Made by a program: the position numbers and the translations under genes
From: Apium graveolens
Lineage: Eukaryota > Streptophyta > Magnoliopsida > Apiales > Apiaceae
Direction of reading: 5' to 3'
NCBI RefSeq assembly: GCF_009905375.1
Contig: NC_133647.1
Coordinates: 76,202,671-76,266,670 of the forward strand
Length of the DNA stretch: 64,000 nucleotides
Shown here: piece after piece, positions 1 through 9,526 of the stretch
How the letters are laid out: each line of letters starts with the position of its first letter
Numbering within the stretch: the first letter of the stretch is position 1
The notes under the pieces: generated by a model
What the model was told of the DNA's origin: nothing
The model's database searches: none
The model's input: the letters and a program-made list of their open reading frames with translations, nothing else

Positions 1-200
1 CTCACTATTATGATCTCATCATAATTCATGAAAAGATTTACTCTAAACTATGGTATATCTTATTTAAATACTTAAATAGATAATGCCCATAATAAAAACA
101 AAACTAGTCTTTTATTAATATCAATGAAATCGAAATAGATTACATAAAAAGTTATTCCTAAATCCTAATACATGATTGGACTTAGGACATATTCCTTTCA
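1..200 (-). repeat. 3' LTR of the copia element, partial
   Basis: On the minus strand the LTR begins TGAAAGGAATATG at 200. It is near identical to 6047-6247, with only a few substitutions. About 1.46 kb of this LTR and its target duplication lie left of the window. Confidence 0.9.
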
Positions 201-212
201 ATCTCCCACTTG
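201..212 (-). other. Polypurine tract of the copia element
   Basis: Read on the minus strand, AAGTGGGAGAT lies directly against the LTR start TGAAAGG. This is the usual copia plus-strand primer position and composition. Confidence 0.85.
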
Positions 213-214
213 TA

Positions 215-832
215 CTAAAGCCAATCACTCTGGTATCTAATACCCATCTTGTCTTTATGGCGATCAAAGTGACTTTCATAAAGTAGCTTTGTGAGTGGGT
301 CTGCTATGTTGTTATGTGTGTCAACTCTATTTCAATACAATATAAGAAATGTTATTGCGCTCCCACTAACCTTTTGTAGACACATGGTTTATCTACGTTT
401 TTGATAAAATCAAACTCTTTGATTGTCTCATCAAAAACGGATGTTCCATCTACGAGAAGCTTGCTTTAAACCACATATGGTTCTCAGTAGCTTACACACT
501 AGGTTTTCATTTCCCTTGGAAAGAAAACCATCTGGCTATATGCCAGATCTCATAGTCGTAGTAAGCAGCAATCGCAAGCAAAATCCGAACTGATTTTAAC
601 AGGGCTACAGGTAAAAAGTTTCATCAAAGTCAATCCATTGCCTTTGTTTGAATCCTTTTTCCACAAGCCTGGCCTTATAGGTCTCCACCTGGCCATCTGC
701 TCTAATCATTCTTTCGTATACCGTATACATAGATTCTATTCCGGATTTCATGGCACTATGCCATTTCTCTGAGTCAACACTACTCATAGCCTCATTATAG
801 GTCACAGGGTTGTCATCATCAATGATCGACAA
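215..832 (-). pseudogene. Copia reverse transcriptase/RNase H remnant, internally deleted
   Basis: The first part (832-605) reads as the start of a copia RT domain, including KARLVEKGFKQ and IDFDETF. After 605 the frame is lost, but stretches such as GLKQASRRWN (about 450-480) and ADPLTK near the end (about 275-295) are recognisable. The protein ends in DWL and a stop at 215-217. The palm segment with the YVDD active site and most of RNase H are missing: RT sequence runs directly into the last ~40 residues of RNase H. The reader would have needed about 1.5 kb more DNA for a complete RT-RNase H. This is a deletion derivative, not a point-mutated copy. Confidence 0.85.
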
Positions 833-862
833 CTCATTGTCATTCTCAATGACAAGGCCATA

Positions 863-1345
863 TTACCTCTCAGGTTGGCGAGACACTTTCCCTGACCTAC
901 GAATGGGCTGTTCTACAGAAGGTTGTTCAGTCAGAACAGGTGTTTCCACTTGAACCGTAGTAGTTTGTGCTTCTTGAAATTCATCAAGTTCAATTTTGCT
1001 CCCACTGTTTCCTTCAAGGATAAACTCCTTTTCCAAGAAGGTAGCATGTCTGGAGACATACACCCGATGATCGGTGTAAAAGTAATACCCTAAAGTCTCT
1101 TTAGGATATCCCACAAAACTACATTTTACGGATCAATATTCCAGCTTATCTGGGTCAACTTTCTTGACATAAGCTGGACATCCCCAAATCTTAACGTGTT
1201 TAAGACTCGGTTTCCTTTCTTTCCATATCTCATACAGAGTTTAAGGAACAGATTTGGAAGGCACCTTATTCAGTAAATATGCTGAGGTTTCCAATGCATA
1301 ACCCCATAGGAATACTTGAAGATTTACATAGCCCATCATGGACCG
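863..1345 (-). pseudogene. Copia integrase C-terminal region and linker to RT
   Basis: The ORF at 1114-863 begins GYPKETLGYYFY and contains the motif typical of the copia integrase C-terminal region, followed by an acidic Gln/Thr/Pro linker ending RRSGKVSRQPER. Such linkers join integrase to RT in copia polyproteins. Upstream (1345-1115) degraded sequence in the same order reads as the integrase GKNR-type C-terminal part (for example WGCPAYVKKVDPDK around 1150-1190), with at least one stop in between. There is no catalytic residue in this segment. Confidence 0.75.
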
Positions 1346-1353
1346 AACTATGT

Positions 1354-1744
1354 CTAACAAAGTTCGATTTCTCCTTTCAGATACCAATCTGGAGGAGTCC
1401 ACTGGGAGACTATACCATTTACTTTGAGATAATTTAGAAACACTCCATTAAAGTATTCACCATCTCGATCTAATCGAAGAGTTATAATACTATGTTTGGT
1501 TTGTTTCTCCACTTCATACTTATACTCTTTGAACTTTTCAAAGGCTTCAGACTTGTGTTTCATCAAACACATATCCGAATCTAGATCTATCATCTATGAA
1601 AGTAATGAAGTATGAAAATCCACCCATGGCTTGCATAGACATTGGTCCACATACATCTGTGTGTACCATTCCTAGCAAATTTGTAGTCCTATCTCCATGT
1701 CTACTAAATGGAGACTGCAGTGCCACTATAAAGTGAGATTTTCA
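1354..1744 (-). pseudogene. Copia integrase core, broken
   Basis: Minus-strand sequence from about 1690 down reads the integrase core: HTDVCGPMS (first catalytic Asp), then GGFSYFITFIDD, LMKHKSEAFEKFKEY, and LRLDRDGEYF, where the second Asp is expected. The frame then hits GIVSQWTPP and a changed tail (DWYLKGEIELC then stop). The region with the catalytic Glu is therefore frameshifted. The zinc-binding N-terminus of integrase is absent because the protease stub at 1745-1860 joins almost directly to the core. Confidence 0.8.
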
Positions 1745-2758
1745 TCATCCCTTTTCTTTTATTAGTTTGTTCAATCTGAAGTAAATTATGTCACATATAT
1801 ACAGACCATTATTTAAAGCACCACAGGAGGTATCTAATACCCAAGTAGAAATTTGATTTAATGACATATTCACTTCTATCATGAAGATACCTGAATCAGA
1901 AGCGGTAGTCTCACTACCCTTCTTCTTCTTCAATTCCGTAAGGTAAACCTTGCAGTTCCTCTTCCAGTGCCCCACCTTGTTACAGTGAAAGAAAACAACT
2001 TTGCTCTTGGGGTCTTCAGCTTTTGGTGGAACCGGCTTTTCGTCACCTACTTTCTTCTTCTTGGAAGGGTTCCTCTTCATTTTCTTAGGATTGGAACCTT
2101 CACCAATTAGAACAACAGAACTCTTCTTAGGGGGAAAATTCGATTCCGCAGTCTTCAACATGTTGTGGAGTTCAGGCAGGCTGACATCCAACTTATTCAT
2201 GTGAAAGTTCACAACAAACTGCGAGAACGAACTCGGAAGCGATTGCAAGACCAAGTCTTGGCTCAGCTCCCCATCCATGGCAAAACCAAGTTGTCCAAGA
2301 CGTTCAATCAAATTGATCATCTTAAGTACATGGTCATTCACAGATGATCCCTCAAACATCCTACAACCGAACAACTCCTTCGATATCTCATATCGAGCTG
2401 TCCTCCCTGCCACATTATACAACTCTTATAGATGCATGAGGATAGTGTGAGCATCCATATGCTCATGTTACTTCTGTAGCTCAATGTTCATGGAAGCTAG
2501 CATGATGCATTGAGCAACACTTGCATCATCTACCCACTTACGATACACAACATGTTCATCATTATGTGCATCACTAGCAGGTTCAGTAGGCTTAGGTGAG
2601 TCAATCACGTATTCCAGCTTCTCAATCCTGAGAACAATTCTCAAGTTTCGAAGCCCGTCAGCATAATTAGGACCAGTCAATTTGTGAGCATCTAGTAAGC
2701 TCCTGAGTGATAGTGCAGAAGATATAACGTACAAAGTAAATCTGTAAATGATAAACAC
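1745..2758 (-). pseudogene. Copia gag with a fused protease stub
   Basis: Two open stretches, 2758-2468 and 2422-1745, form a copia gag interrupted by a stop or frameshift near 2430. The N-terminal part contains KLTGPNYADGLRNLRIVL, the gag signature of plant copia elements. The middle part contains ELFGCRMFEGSSVNDHVLKM and is Lys-rich, followed by a zinc knuckle CNKVGHWKRNC (about 1945-1980). Downstream, STWVLDTSCGA is the start of the aspartic protease with the catalytic DT(S/G). It is cut off after that motif by a deletion into unrelated sequence. Gag would form the RNA-packaging particle in the cytoplasm; this copy looks non-functional. Confidence 0.85.
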
Positions 2759-2928
2759 ATAACAACAATTAGCAAATATTCGATTTCATTTCATAACACT
2801 ATATGAATCGGGTCTTTATTCATAAGTGGCTCCCACTAGTTTACCTAATTTATTCAACCCCCTACGTGAAAAATTAAGCATTCGTAATGCTAGTGGGAAT
2901 AGGGATCCTACATTCCATTACACAACCC

Positions 2929-3232
2929 CAGCTGTAGCACGAACCGCCATGTAATGTTCAATAGGCAGACAACTCTTGTCAATTATATCTTATGTTATTC
3001 CCTAATCAAACTTTAGCCTCTTGAATAATTGAGTCTCGGCTGTGGTACGATAAACTCAATATTCTAAGTCAAGTCTAACCCAACATTCCGTACAATTGAA
3101 TCAGTCCCCAAAGGCCCACGGCTGTGGCACGTACCGACCTTTAGATTCTTATTCAATGCACACATCTCTATGTAATAGACAAGTATTTCTTATTTCGAAA
3201 TCAAAGCCCTCGGCTGTAGCACGAACCGACAA
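2929..3232 (-). repeat. Four degenerate 20-base repeats in the copia leader
   Basis: Plus-strand forms are CAGCTGTAGCACGAACCGCC (about 2929), CGGCTGTGGTACGATAAAC (about 3033), CGGCTGTGGCACGTACCGAC (about 3120) and CGGCTGTAGCACGAACCGAC (about 3210). Spacing is about 90-105 bases. The DNA between copies is weakly similar, so the unit may be a ~95-bp diverged tandem repeat. Confidence 0.7.
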
Positions 3233-3992
3233 TGATTCAAAAATAAGAACTACTTTTCTATCATGTTGGAAGGCTATGACCGACACAAGCCCGTTGTATC
3301 ATTGGTCAATTACTACTTGATATTATTTAATTTTAGAGGGATTATATTACGTTACAATCATAATCATATTATAAAGAGATTCTTCCTTTTAAATTAAATA
3401 TTTCAAATCAATAATTAATAATCAGATGATTCCCAGATCGGGTGGAGCATTGTCAAGAGGCGTCACTTAATAACCCTTTCTTACAGATAGAAATCTGTTG
3501 TTGACAGAATCATCCTTTCTCTCATATCGAAAATTCATATGCAATTACGTGTTTCATAAACACAAGAATCTCATGATTGTATTCATAATATTATTATTAA
3601 GGTTATGAAACAATTTCACTATATTAGGTCGTCTAACAAACGCCTTATGTTCATTTAAGTTCACCTAAATCTATCATCGGATGATAAACTAAGCATATAT
3701 CACATATATAAACATGAATAAACATCAAGGTAGACATGTTACATCATCTAGCATATCAGTCTAAGCATTATACATCTCTATGTATCACATGAAACATTTA
3801 AAAGCAGTTAAAACAGTTAAAAACAACTTTAAAACACTTTCGGAAATATAAACAGTTCAAACCTTTTATATAAACAAAAATTTAATCACTCCATTAGATC
3901 CGTCTCGGAAAAACGAATCCAACAATATATTGCACGCCCAAAACGGGGTTACAAAACTCCCAGAAATTCAAATTTAATGTGGACAGTCGGGC

Positions 3993-4130
3993 TGTAACGC
4001 ATTACAGGAACGCGTTACAAGCCCTGTAACGCATTCCGGTGATGCGTTACAACCCTTTTAAGCCATTAAAAGGTGTAACGCATTCCGTGAATGCGCCACA
4101 GGGTGTAACGCATTCACGGAATGCGCAACA
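3993..4130. promoter_or_regulatory. Cluster of four 27-bp imperfect palindromes
   Basis: Each unit starts TGTAACGCATT and ends with the near inverse complement (such as ATGCGTTACA). Units lie at 3993-4019, 4025-4051, 4074-4100 and 4104-4130. All four are exactly 27 bases long with a short central spacer. As RNA each could form a hairpin of roughly 11 pairs. The position in the leader fits packaging or dimerisation signals, which is inference. Confidence 0.75.
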
Positions 4131-4570
4131 CCCCCCTTCTGCGTGCGATGCACGCACCTGTCATAACAGCCGCCGTTTTTCTCTCGATCGCCGCGCGCGC
4201 CTGACATTCTTTCTTCCGTGTCTGTCTTCTTGCTTTGCTTTCTCCGTGCATCACAGACAGCATTCAACAGCAGATGGATAATATATATACTAACAATTTA
4301 TATATATATATGATTATTTAATTACGAATTTTAATTGCAACAACTTCAAAAATTCATAATAAAAACTCTATACATCATAAAATTATGAAAAAATACCCAG
4401 ACGATCTACAACACTTGTAGAACCCAGATCAACATTCAAAATTATTCTGAGAAACGATTTCTCATCAGACAAAATTAATCCACGATATAACTTGTAAAAA
4501 TCATAATTAATTCATACAAGCACATAAAATTCTGAAAGTTTTACCACAGATCTATATGCATACAACCTAA

Positions 4571-4582
4571 GCTCTGATACCA
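4571..4582 (-). other. Primer binding site, initiator Met tRNA type
   Basis: The minus strand reads TGGTATCAGAGC one base after the LTR end. This is the standard complement of the 3' end of plant initiator tRNA-Met. Confidence 0.9.
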
Positions 4583-4583
4583 T

Positions 4584-6247
4584 TGTTGGATTTTAATCGC
4601 AGCGGAGGCATGGTAAAACACTTTTACACATATAAAATCCAAATAAAAGCATATAAATCGTGGTAAAAATGTAGGGATCGATTACTAACCTTTAATATGC
4701 GATCCAAAAGCAACGATCGGAGATCCTTAGCAGCTGCTCCTCAAACGTGAAGCACTCCACCGGTATCCACCAAGAAAACGACGTTAAGGAGGAGGAGGAG
4801 GTGGAGAGAATTAGGTTTTATAAAATTTTGGGGTTTTGGTTTAGAATCAAAATAGGGTTTATAATAGTATATTTATAGGCAAAATTTTCAGCCGAAATTT
4901 TCCCATAAATATTATTATTATTATTATCCCATTTATTATTCTCATTAATAATTAAAACACCTTTTAATTATTAATTCTTTTTCCAAACACTTTAGAAATA
5001 ATTCTCTCTCTTGATTTAATTTCCAAAAATTAAATCCTTAATTAATAATATTAAGAACTTTTCTTAATTAATTTATAATCAATTAAATCTCATTCAATCA
5101 ATTATTAAATTTGCCAATTAATTATTTATTTCATAAATAAATAATTATTAGCCATTATTAATTAATTCCTCCACCATTAAATCATTCTCTTTTTATGGTG
5201 TGACCCTGTAGGTTCAATATTAAGCCGGTAGTAGAAATAAATAATAATAAAACTATTTTATCATTATTTATATAAATTCTCTAATTTATTAAATATGATT
5301 AATTAATTAATCACATTTATTCTACATCGTGAGGGATACTTCACAGCATATCGCGACTATCCGGATAATACGAATTCACTGCTTAGAATACCAAGAACCT
5401 ATTCAGTGAATAGTTACCGTACAATAAACTCCTTCTACCCTACAATGTCCTGATTAAATACAAGGCATGGATCTCGTGTCAAGCCTATCTAATTTAATCA
5501 CTTGCTTACCATTTACTATGCTTAGTTCTATGCAAATTAGAAACTCCTTTCTAATTTCATTCACTCTGGCCAGAGATTCCTGAACTAGCATAAGTGGATC
5601 AGCCTTGAACATTCGCTTCCTTCACTGGAAGGGGTAGATCCTTTATTGATCATACACTATCTTCGTGTACAAATTCCTATACCCAGTAGAGCCCTAATAA
5701 TTGTCCCTGGAGACTAAGAACTAAACCAAAGCATAGTTCAGTGTACACAAGATGACTATGATGACCTAAAGTCTAAGGATACTTGTACAACTATCACTAT
5801 GTGAACAACTGCTGACACGTGAGTGAACTCCATCAGTTGTTGAGCTGTGCGAGTCATGTTCAGTGAACTTATTCTATAATAAGCACCTACATACTAGCTA
5901 TAGTGTCACCACACAAATGTCTATGAGAACAGACATCCTTCATAATGAAGCAAGCATAGTATGTACCGATCTTTGCGGATTATTAATTACCAGTTACTAA
6001 TCCTACGACCAGGAACTATTTAAGTTTAGAGTTATCATCTTTTACGTCTCACTATTATGATCTCATCATAATCCATAAAAGGCTTTACTCTAAACTATGG
6101 TATATCTTATTTAAACACTTAAATAGATAATGCCCGTAATAAAAACAAAACTAGTCTTTTTTTAATATCAATAAAATCAAAATAGATTACATAAAAAGTT
6201 ATTCCTAAATCCTAATACATGATTGGACTTAGGACATATTCCTTTCA
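4584..6247 (-). repeat. 5' LTR of the copia element
   Basis: On the minus strand it starts TGAAAGG (6247) and ends CCAACA (4584), bounded by the primer site. Length is 1664 bases. It contains a likely TATA box (4867-4879). Confidence 0.9.
4867..4879 (-). promoter_or_regulatory. Likely TATA box of the copia LTR
   Basis: The minus strand reads CCTATAAATATAC about 290 bases before the LTR end. It is a good plant TATA match in the expected part of the LTR. The start site would lie about 30 bases downstream, near 4840. Confidence 0.55.
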
Positions 6248-6676
6248 CAAAGAAGGCCCAAAAACCCTGATTATTTATTAATTTCGTAATTAATAAATAA
6301 GGGAGAAAAACAGTTATTAAGGTAAGTCCTAGTGGAGATATAAATCCTTGTAGATTGACCTCCAAGGAACCTCATGGGATAAGGAATTAAGTTCCTACTT
6401 CCTAGGACTCCTAAGTCTATCCTAATTCAGAGGCTTGACCACCAAGTCTCCTATACCAAGTCCAATTCAAGGACTCCCACATCTATATAAGGGGTCTCAC
6501 CCCACAAATCAGAACTACATTTTTTGACTTGATCCTTGGCAATTAGCAAGGTACGTAGGCATCTTGTTAAGGCAAATTAAGTCACGAAACACAAGAGCAG
6601 TCAAATCGAGCCTTGAAGCTCACGTTCCTTAGTACTAAATACAAAAATTATATATATTAGTTTTTAATCCATAACA
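6248..6676 (+). repeat. 5' LTR of the Tat element, right part
   Basis: This matches the right LTR from 16226 onward and ends ATAACA at 6676, just before the primer site. With the 141 bases present only in the right copy, the full LTR would be about 570 bases. Confidence 0.85.
6483..6492 (+). promoter_or_regulatory. TATA box of the Tat LTR
   Basis: CTATATAAGG, repeated at 16461-16470 in the other LTR. A transcript would start near 6515, leaving roughly 160 bases of R-U5. Confidence 0.65.
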
Positions 6677-6678
6677 TT

Positions 6679-6695
6679 TGGCGCCGTCTGTGGGA
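6679..6695 (+). other. Primer binding site of the Tat element
   Basis: TGGCGCCGTCTGTGGGA lies two bases after the LTR end. TGGCGCC primer sites are typical of plant Tat and Athila elements. From the sequence after GCC the primer is probably not tRNA-Asp; tRNA-Arg is a likely alternative, but I could not check this. Confidence 0.8.
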
Positions 6696-6711
6696 CAGCA
6701 CAACAACAACC

Positions 6712-7906
6712 ATGGAGAGAACACGGAGAACAATTAGAGCTCTGGAGGAAGGAACACCACCAGGGACAACCCAGGTGATTTCGTCAACCGTGGAGATTCC
6801 TCCCCACTCAACTTATGCATCTACTCAAGGGGAAGCCCAGATAGGGGCAACTCAACCTCAGCCACAAGGGATGACTCCCTCGACTATTCAAGGTACGAAT
6901 CCTCAAGTTCAACAAGTACATGTACCTGTGACTTCTCGACCCGTCGGGAATGAATATTCAACTCTTGTTACTACTAACCTCCTTATGGGATGCCCCTTTA
7001 CCCCGAGGTTGGAGGAAGTGGACATGCTGGGCGAAGCGAAGCACGAGGGCAATCGCCCCTATATACGAGGTTTGGCTCCTATCCCCGAGGATCGGGAATT
7101 TTCTGGACCTTATACTGAGAGAGACTTCGAATCTTCGGATGATGAAGTGGCCCCAAGAAGAAGGCGTCCTGGCAAAGAGCCGATGGCCGATGGAAGACAA
7201 CGCCCTCAAAGCACCCAAGGGGCGAATCCCCAAGAAGTGCAGGAAAGGATCAGGGCTCATGAAGCTGAGATCCAAAGGCTGAGGCGCGACTTGGAGGCGC
7301 ACCAGGCCACCAGGCCCCAGATACCTCCTAGGGGGAGAAATCCTCCTCCTGTCATAGACCTGGATGGTCTGGTACGGAGAAGGGCTGTTGTCCCAAGAAC
7401 TAATCCAAGCAATCTTCTTCCCCTTGGAGATCCTGATGATCCTACTCCGCCCTTCACTGAAGAGATAATGAATGCCCATATCTCAAGGAAGTTTAAGATG
7501 CCAACCATCAAAGCCTATGATGGCACGAGAGATCCCGCTAATCATGTTAGGACATTCTCTAATGCACTGTTGTTGCAACCCGTGAATGATGCTATAAAGT
7601 GTCGGGCCTTCCCTCAAACCCTGTCGGGTATGGCTCAAAGATGGTACCGTCGCTTGCCGCCAAACTCTATTGTGTCGTTCAGAGAATTAAGCCAGGCTTT
7701 TATTAAGCAATTCATCAGTGGAAGAGTTCATGAGAAAAGTTCTGCATCTCTTATGAGCATTGTGCAGGGGGCAAAGGAATCCCTGAGAGATTACCTGAAT
7801 CGTTTCACAAAGGAGGATATAAAGTCCCAGACCTTGATGATAAGGTAGCCATGAGAGCGCTGCAACAAGGAACTATGGATGAGTTTTTTAAGATGTCCTT
7901 GGCCAA
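6712..7906 (+). pseudogene. Tat gag, N-terminal and central part, frameshifted
   Basis: The ATG at 6712 follows the primer site by 16 bases and opens a 378-codon frame. It has a Pro/Gln/Thr-rich N-terminus, a basic patch (RRRRPGKEP, about residues 150-158), a short coiled coil (QERIRAHEAEIQRLRRDLE), and then a Retrotrans_gag-type domain with MAQRWYRRLPPNSI and KESLRDYLNRFTKE (about residues 305-370). Near 7815 the frame changes: the continuation (PDLDDKVAMRALQQG) is in another frame from 7821, and changes again near 7905 into the frame that carries pol. Two frameshifts therefore split gag. Gag would form the cytoplasmic particle. Confidence 0.9.
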
Positions 7907-9523
7907 ATGCCCCCTGAAAGCATGTTGCAGCTCCAGGAGAGGGCAGGGAAGTATATCAAAGTTGAAGAAAGCATGAGGAAGATCGTAGTAAGTAATGAGC
8001 CCACTGGAGGCAAGAAGCGAAAAACTGATCTGGAGTATATTGCTAAGGACAAGTATCCTAGAACCGAGCAAAACCCTGATTCAACCCCCAAGAAGGGAGG
8101 ACCTGGGCAAAAGTTCACCGAATACGCTAAGCTGAATGCTTCTAGAAGCCAGATCTTGATGGAAATTGAGAAAGATCGAGATATTCGTTGGCCTAAGCCC
8201 CTGAAGGCTGATCCTGCCAAGCTAGACAAAAGCAAATATTGCAGATTTCACAAAGATGTTGGTCACGACACCGATGAGTGTAGGCAGCTGAAAGATGAAA
8301 TTGAGTTCCTCATTCGAAAAGGAAGATTGAACAAATACACCGGAGAAGGAGGGGACAGGAATAATAATGGAAGGAAGAACTTTGAGGATCGTAGGAGGGA
8401 CCAAGATGATCAGGGGCGAAACCCCCAGCCTAGAGGACCAGTTATAAACACCATTTATGGAGGGCCGAGACCTCGAGGGCCTGTGATAAACACGATCTTT
8501 GGAGGTCCAACTGCTGCTGGATTGTCCAAAAATTCCAGAAAGGCATATACTAGAGAGGTTATGCATATTGTTGGAGAAGCCCCGAAGAGGGCTAGGACAG
8601 AAGTAACATTGGCTTTTGATGATTCTGACCTAGAGGGTGTGAAGTTTCCTCATGGCGACCCGCTGGTCATAACACTGGTAATAAGAAATAGCCCGGTCAA
8701 GAGGGTCCTTGTGGATAATGGTGCTTCTGTGGATATCTTGCTCCACGACGCCTTTTTAAGGATGGGGTATAACGACTCCCAGTTAACACCAACCGACATG
8801 CCGATATATGGATTTGCTGGAGTAGAATGTCCTGTAGAAGGGATAATCAAGTTGCCAACCACCATAGGTACGGAACCAAGGCAAGCAACGCAGATGTTGG
8901 ACTTTGTGGTGGTAAAAGCTAGTTCAACCTATAATGCTATCATGGGAAGAACAGGGATACATGCCTTTAAGGCAGTCCCTTCTTCCTACCATTCAGTCAT
9001 GAAGTTTCCCACCCGGAACGGGATTGGAGAAGAGAGAGGAGATCAAAAAATGGCTAGAAGCTGTTATGTGGCCTCTTTGAGGGCAGATGGAGTCGGGGGG
9101 CAGGTACTTCCTATTGAAGATATGGATGTCCGAGAAAATGATGAGAAGAGAGGAAAGCCAGCAGAAGACTTGGTTTCGATTTCGTTAGACCCCGAGAATC
9201 CTGAGAGGATGACTTTCATTGGAGCCACATTAGAGGAGCCCCTTAGAGGGAAGTTGGTGAAATTTTTGCAAGAAAATAGTGATGTGTTTGCATGGTCAGC
9301 AGCTGATATGCCAGGCATAGACCCGGAGCTGATTACTCATAAGCTAAACGTGGATCCAAGCAGAAAGACAGTGAAAAAAAAGAAAAGAAATTTTGCCCTC
9401 GAAAGACAAGAGGCTATAAAACATGAAGTAGAAAAGCTCTTAGAGGCTGGTTTCATTGAGGAAATTCAATTTCCGGAATGGTTAACAAATCCTGTAATGG
9501 TGAAGAAGGCTAATGGGAAGTGA
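7907..9523 (+). pseudogene. Tat gag C-terminus, protease and RT start
   Basis: This stretch opens with PPESMLQLQERAGKYIKVEE, the end of gag. A zinc knuckle of the Tat CHHC type (CRFHKDVGHDTDEC) lies near 8240-8285, then basic Gly/Arg-rich sequence with a short repeat (RGPVINTI twice, 8430-8500). The aspartic protease centres on VLVDNGASVDIL (about 8708-8745), where the usual DSG or DTG is DNG. The end (ADMPGIDPELITHKLNVDP and NPVMVKKANGK) is the RT N-terminus. The frame stops at TGA 9521-9523, where the family normally has Trp, and resumes in the same frame, so this is a nonsense mutation and not a gene end. Confidence 0.9.
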
Positions 9524-9526
9524 AGG

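Larger units (their letters stand above)
2759..4570 (-). other. Non-coding leader of the copia element
   Basis: About 1.8 kb between the primer site and gag, with no coding capacity on the element strand. It holds four degenerate copies of a 20-base motif (2929-3232) and a cluster of four 27-bp palindromes (3993-4130), annotated separately. The rest is AT-rich. On the minus strand TTTACAG followed by the gag reading frame near 2740 could be a splice acceptor, which would shorten the leader in the mature RNA. Confidence 0.6.
1..6247 (-). mobile_element. Ty1/copia element, minus strand, internally deleted
   Basis: The order on the minus strand is LTR (6247-4584), primer site, about 1.8 kb leader, gag, protease stub, integrase, RT stub, RNase H tail, polypurine tract, LTR (200-1). 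The integrase-before-RT order defines Ty1/copia. The first 200 bases match 6047-6247, and the left LTR runs out of the window. The right end sits inside the LTR of a Tat gypsy element: the bases after 6247 continue exactly where the Tat right LTR reads at 16226. The protease/integrase and RT/RNase H junctions carry deletions, so this copy cannot encode its own enzymes. Confidence 0.9.

Noticed and set aside
3993..4130. CRISPR-like regular repeats
   Set aside because: Only four units, palindromic with spacers of 5, 22 and 3 bases, inside a plant retrotransposon leader.
4039..4281. 80- and 69-codon ORFs on both strands
   Set aside because: They result from the palindrome cluster, which is open on both strands.
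6958..7511. Minus-strand ORFs of 173 and 84 codons
   Set aside because: They are shadows of the Tat gag frame, with no recognisable motif.
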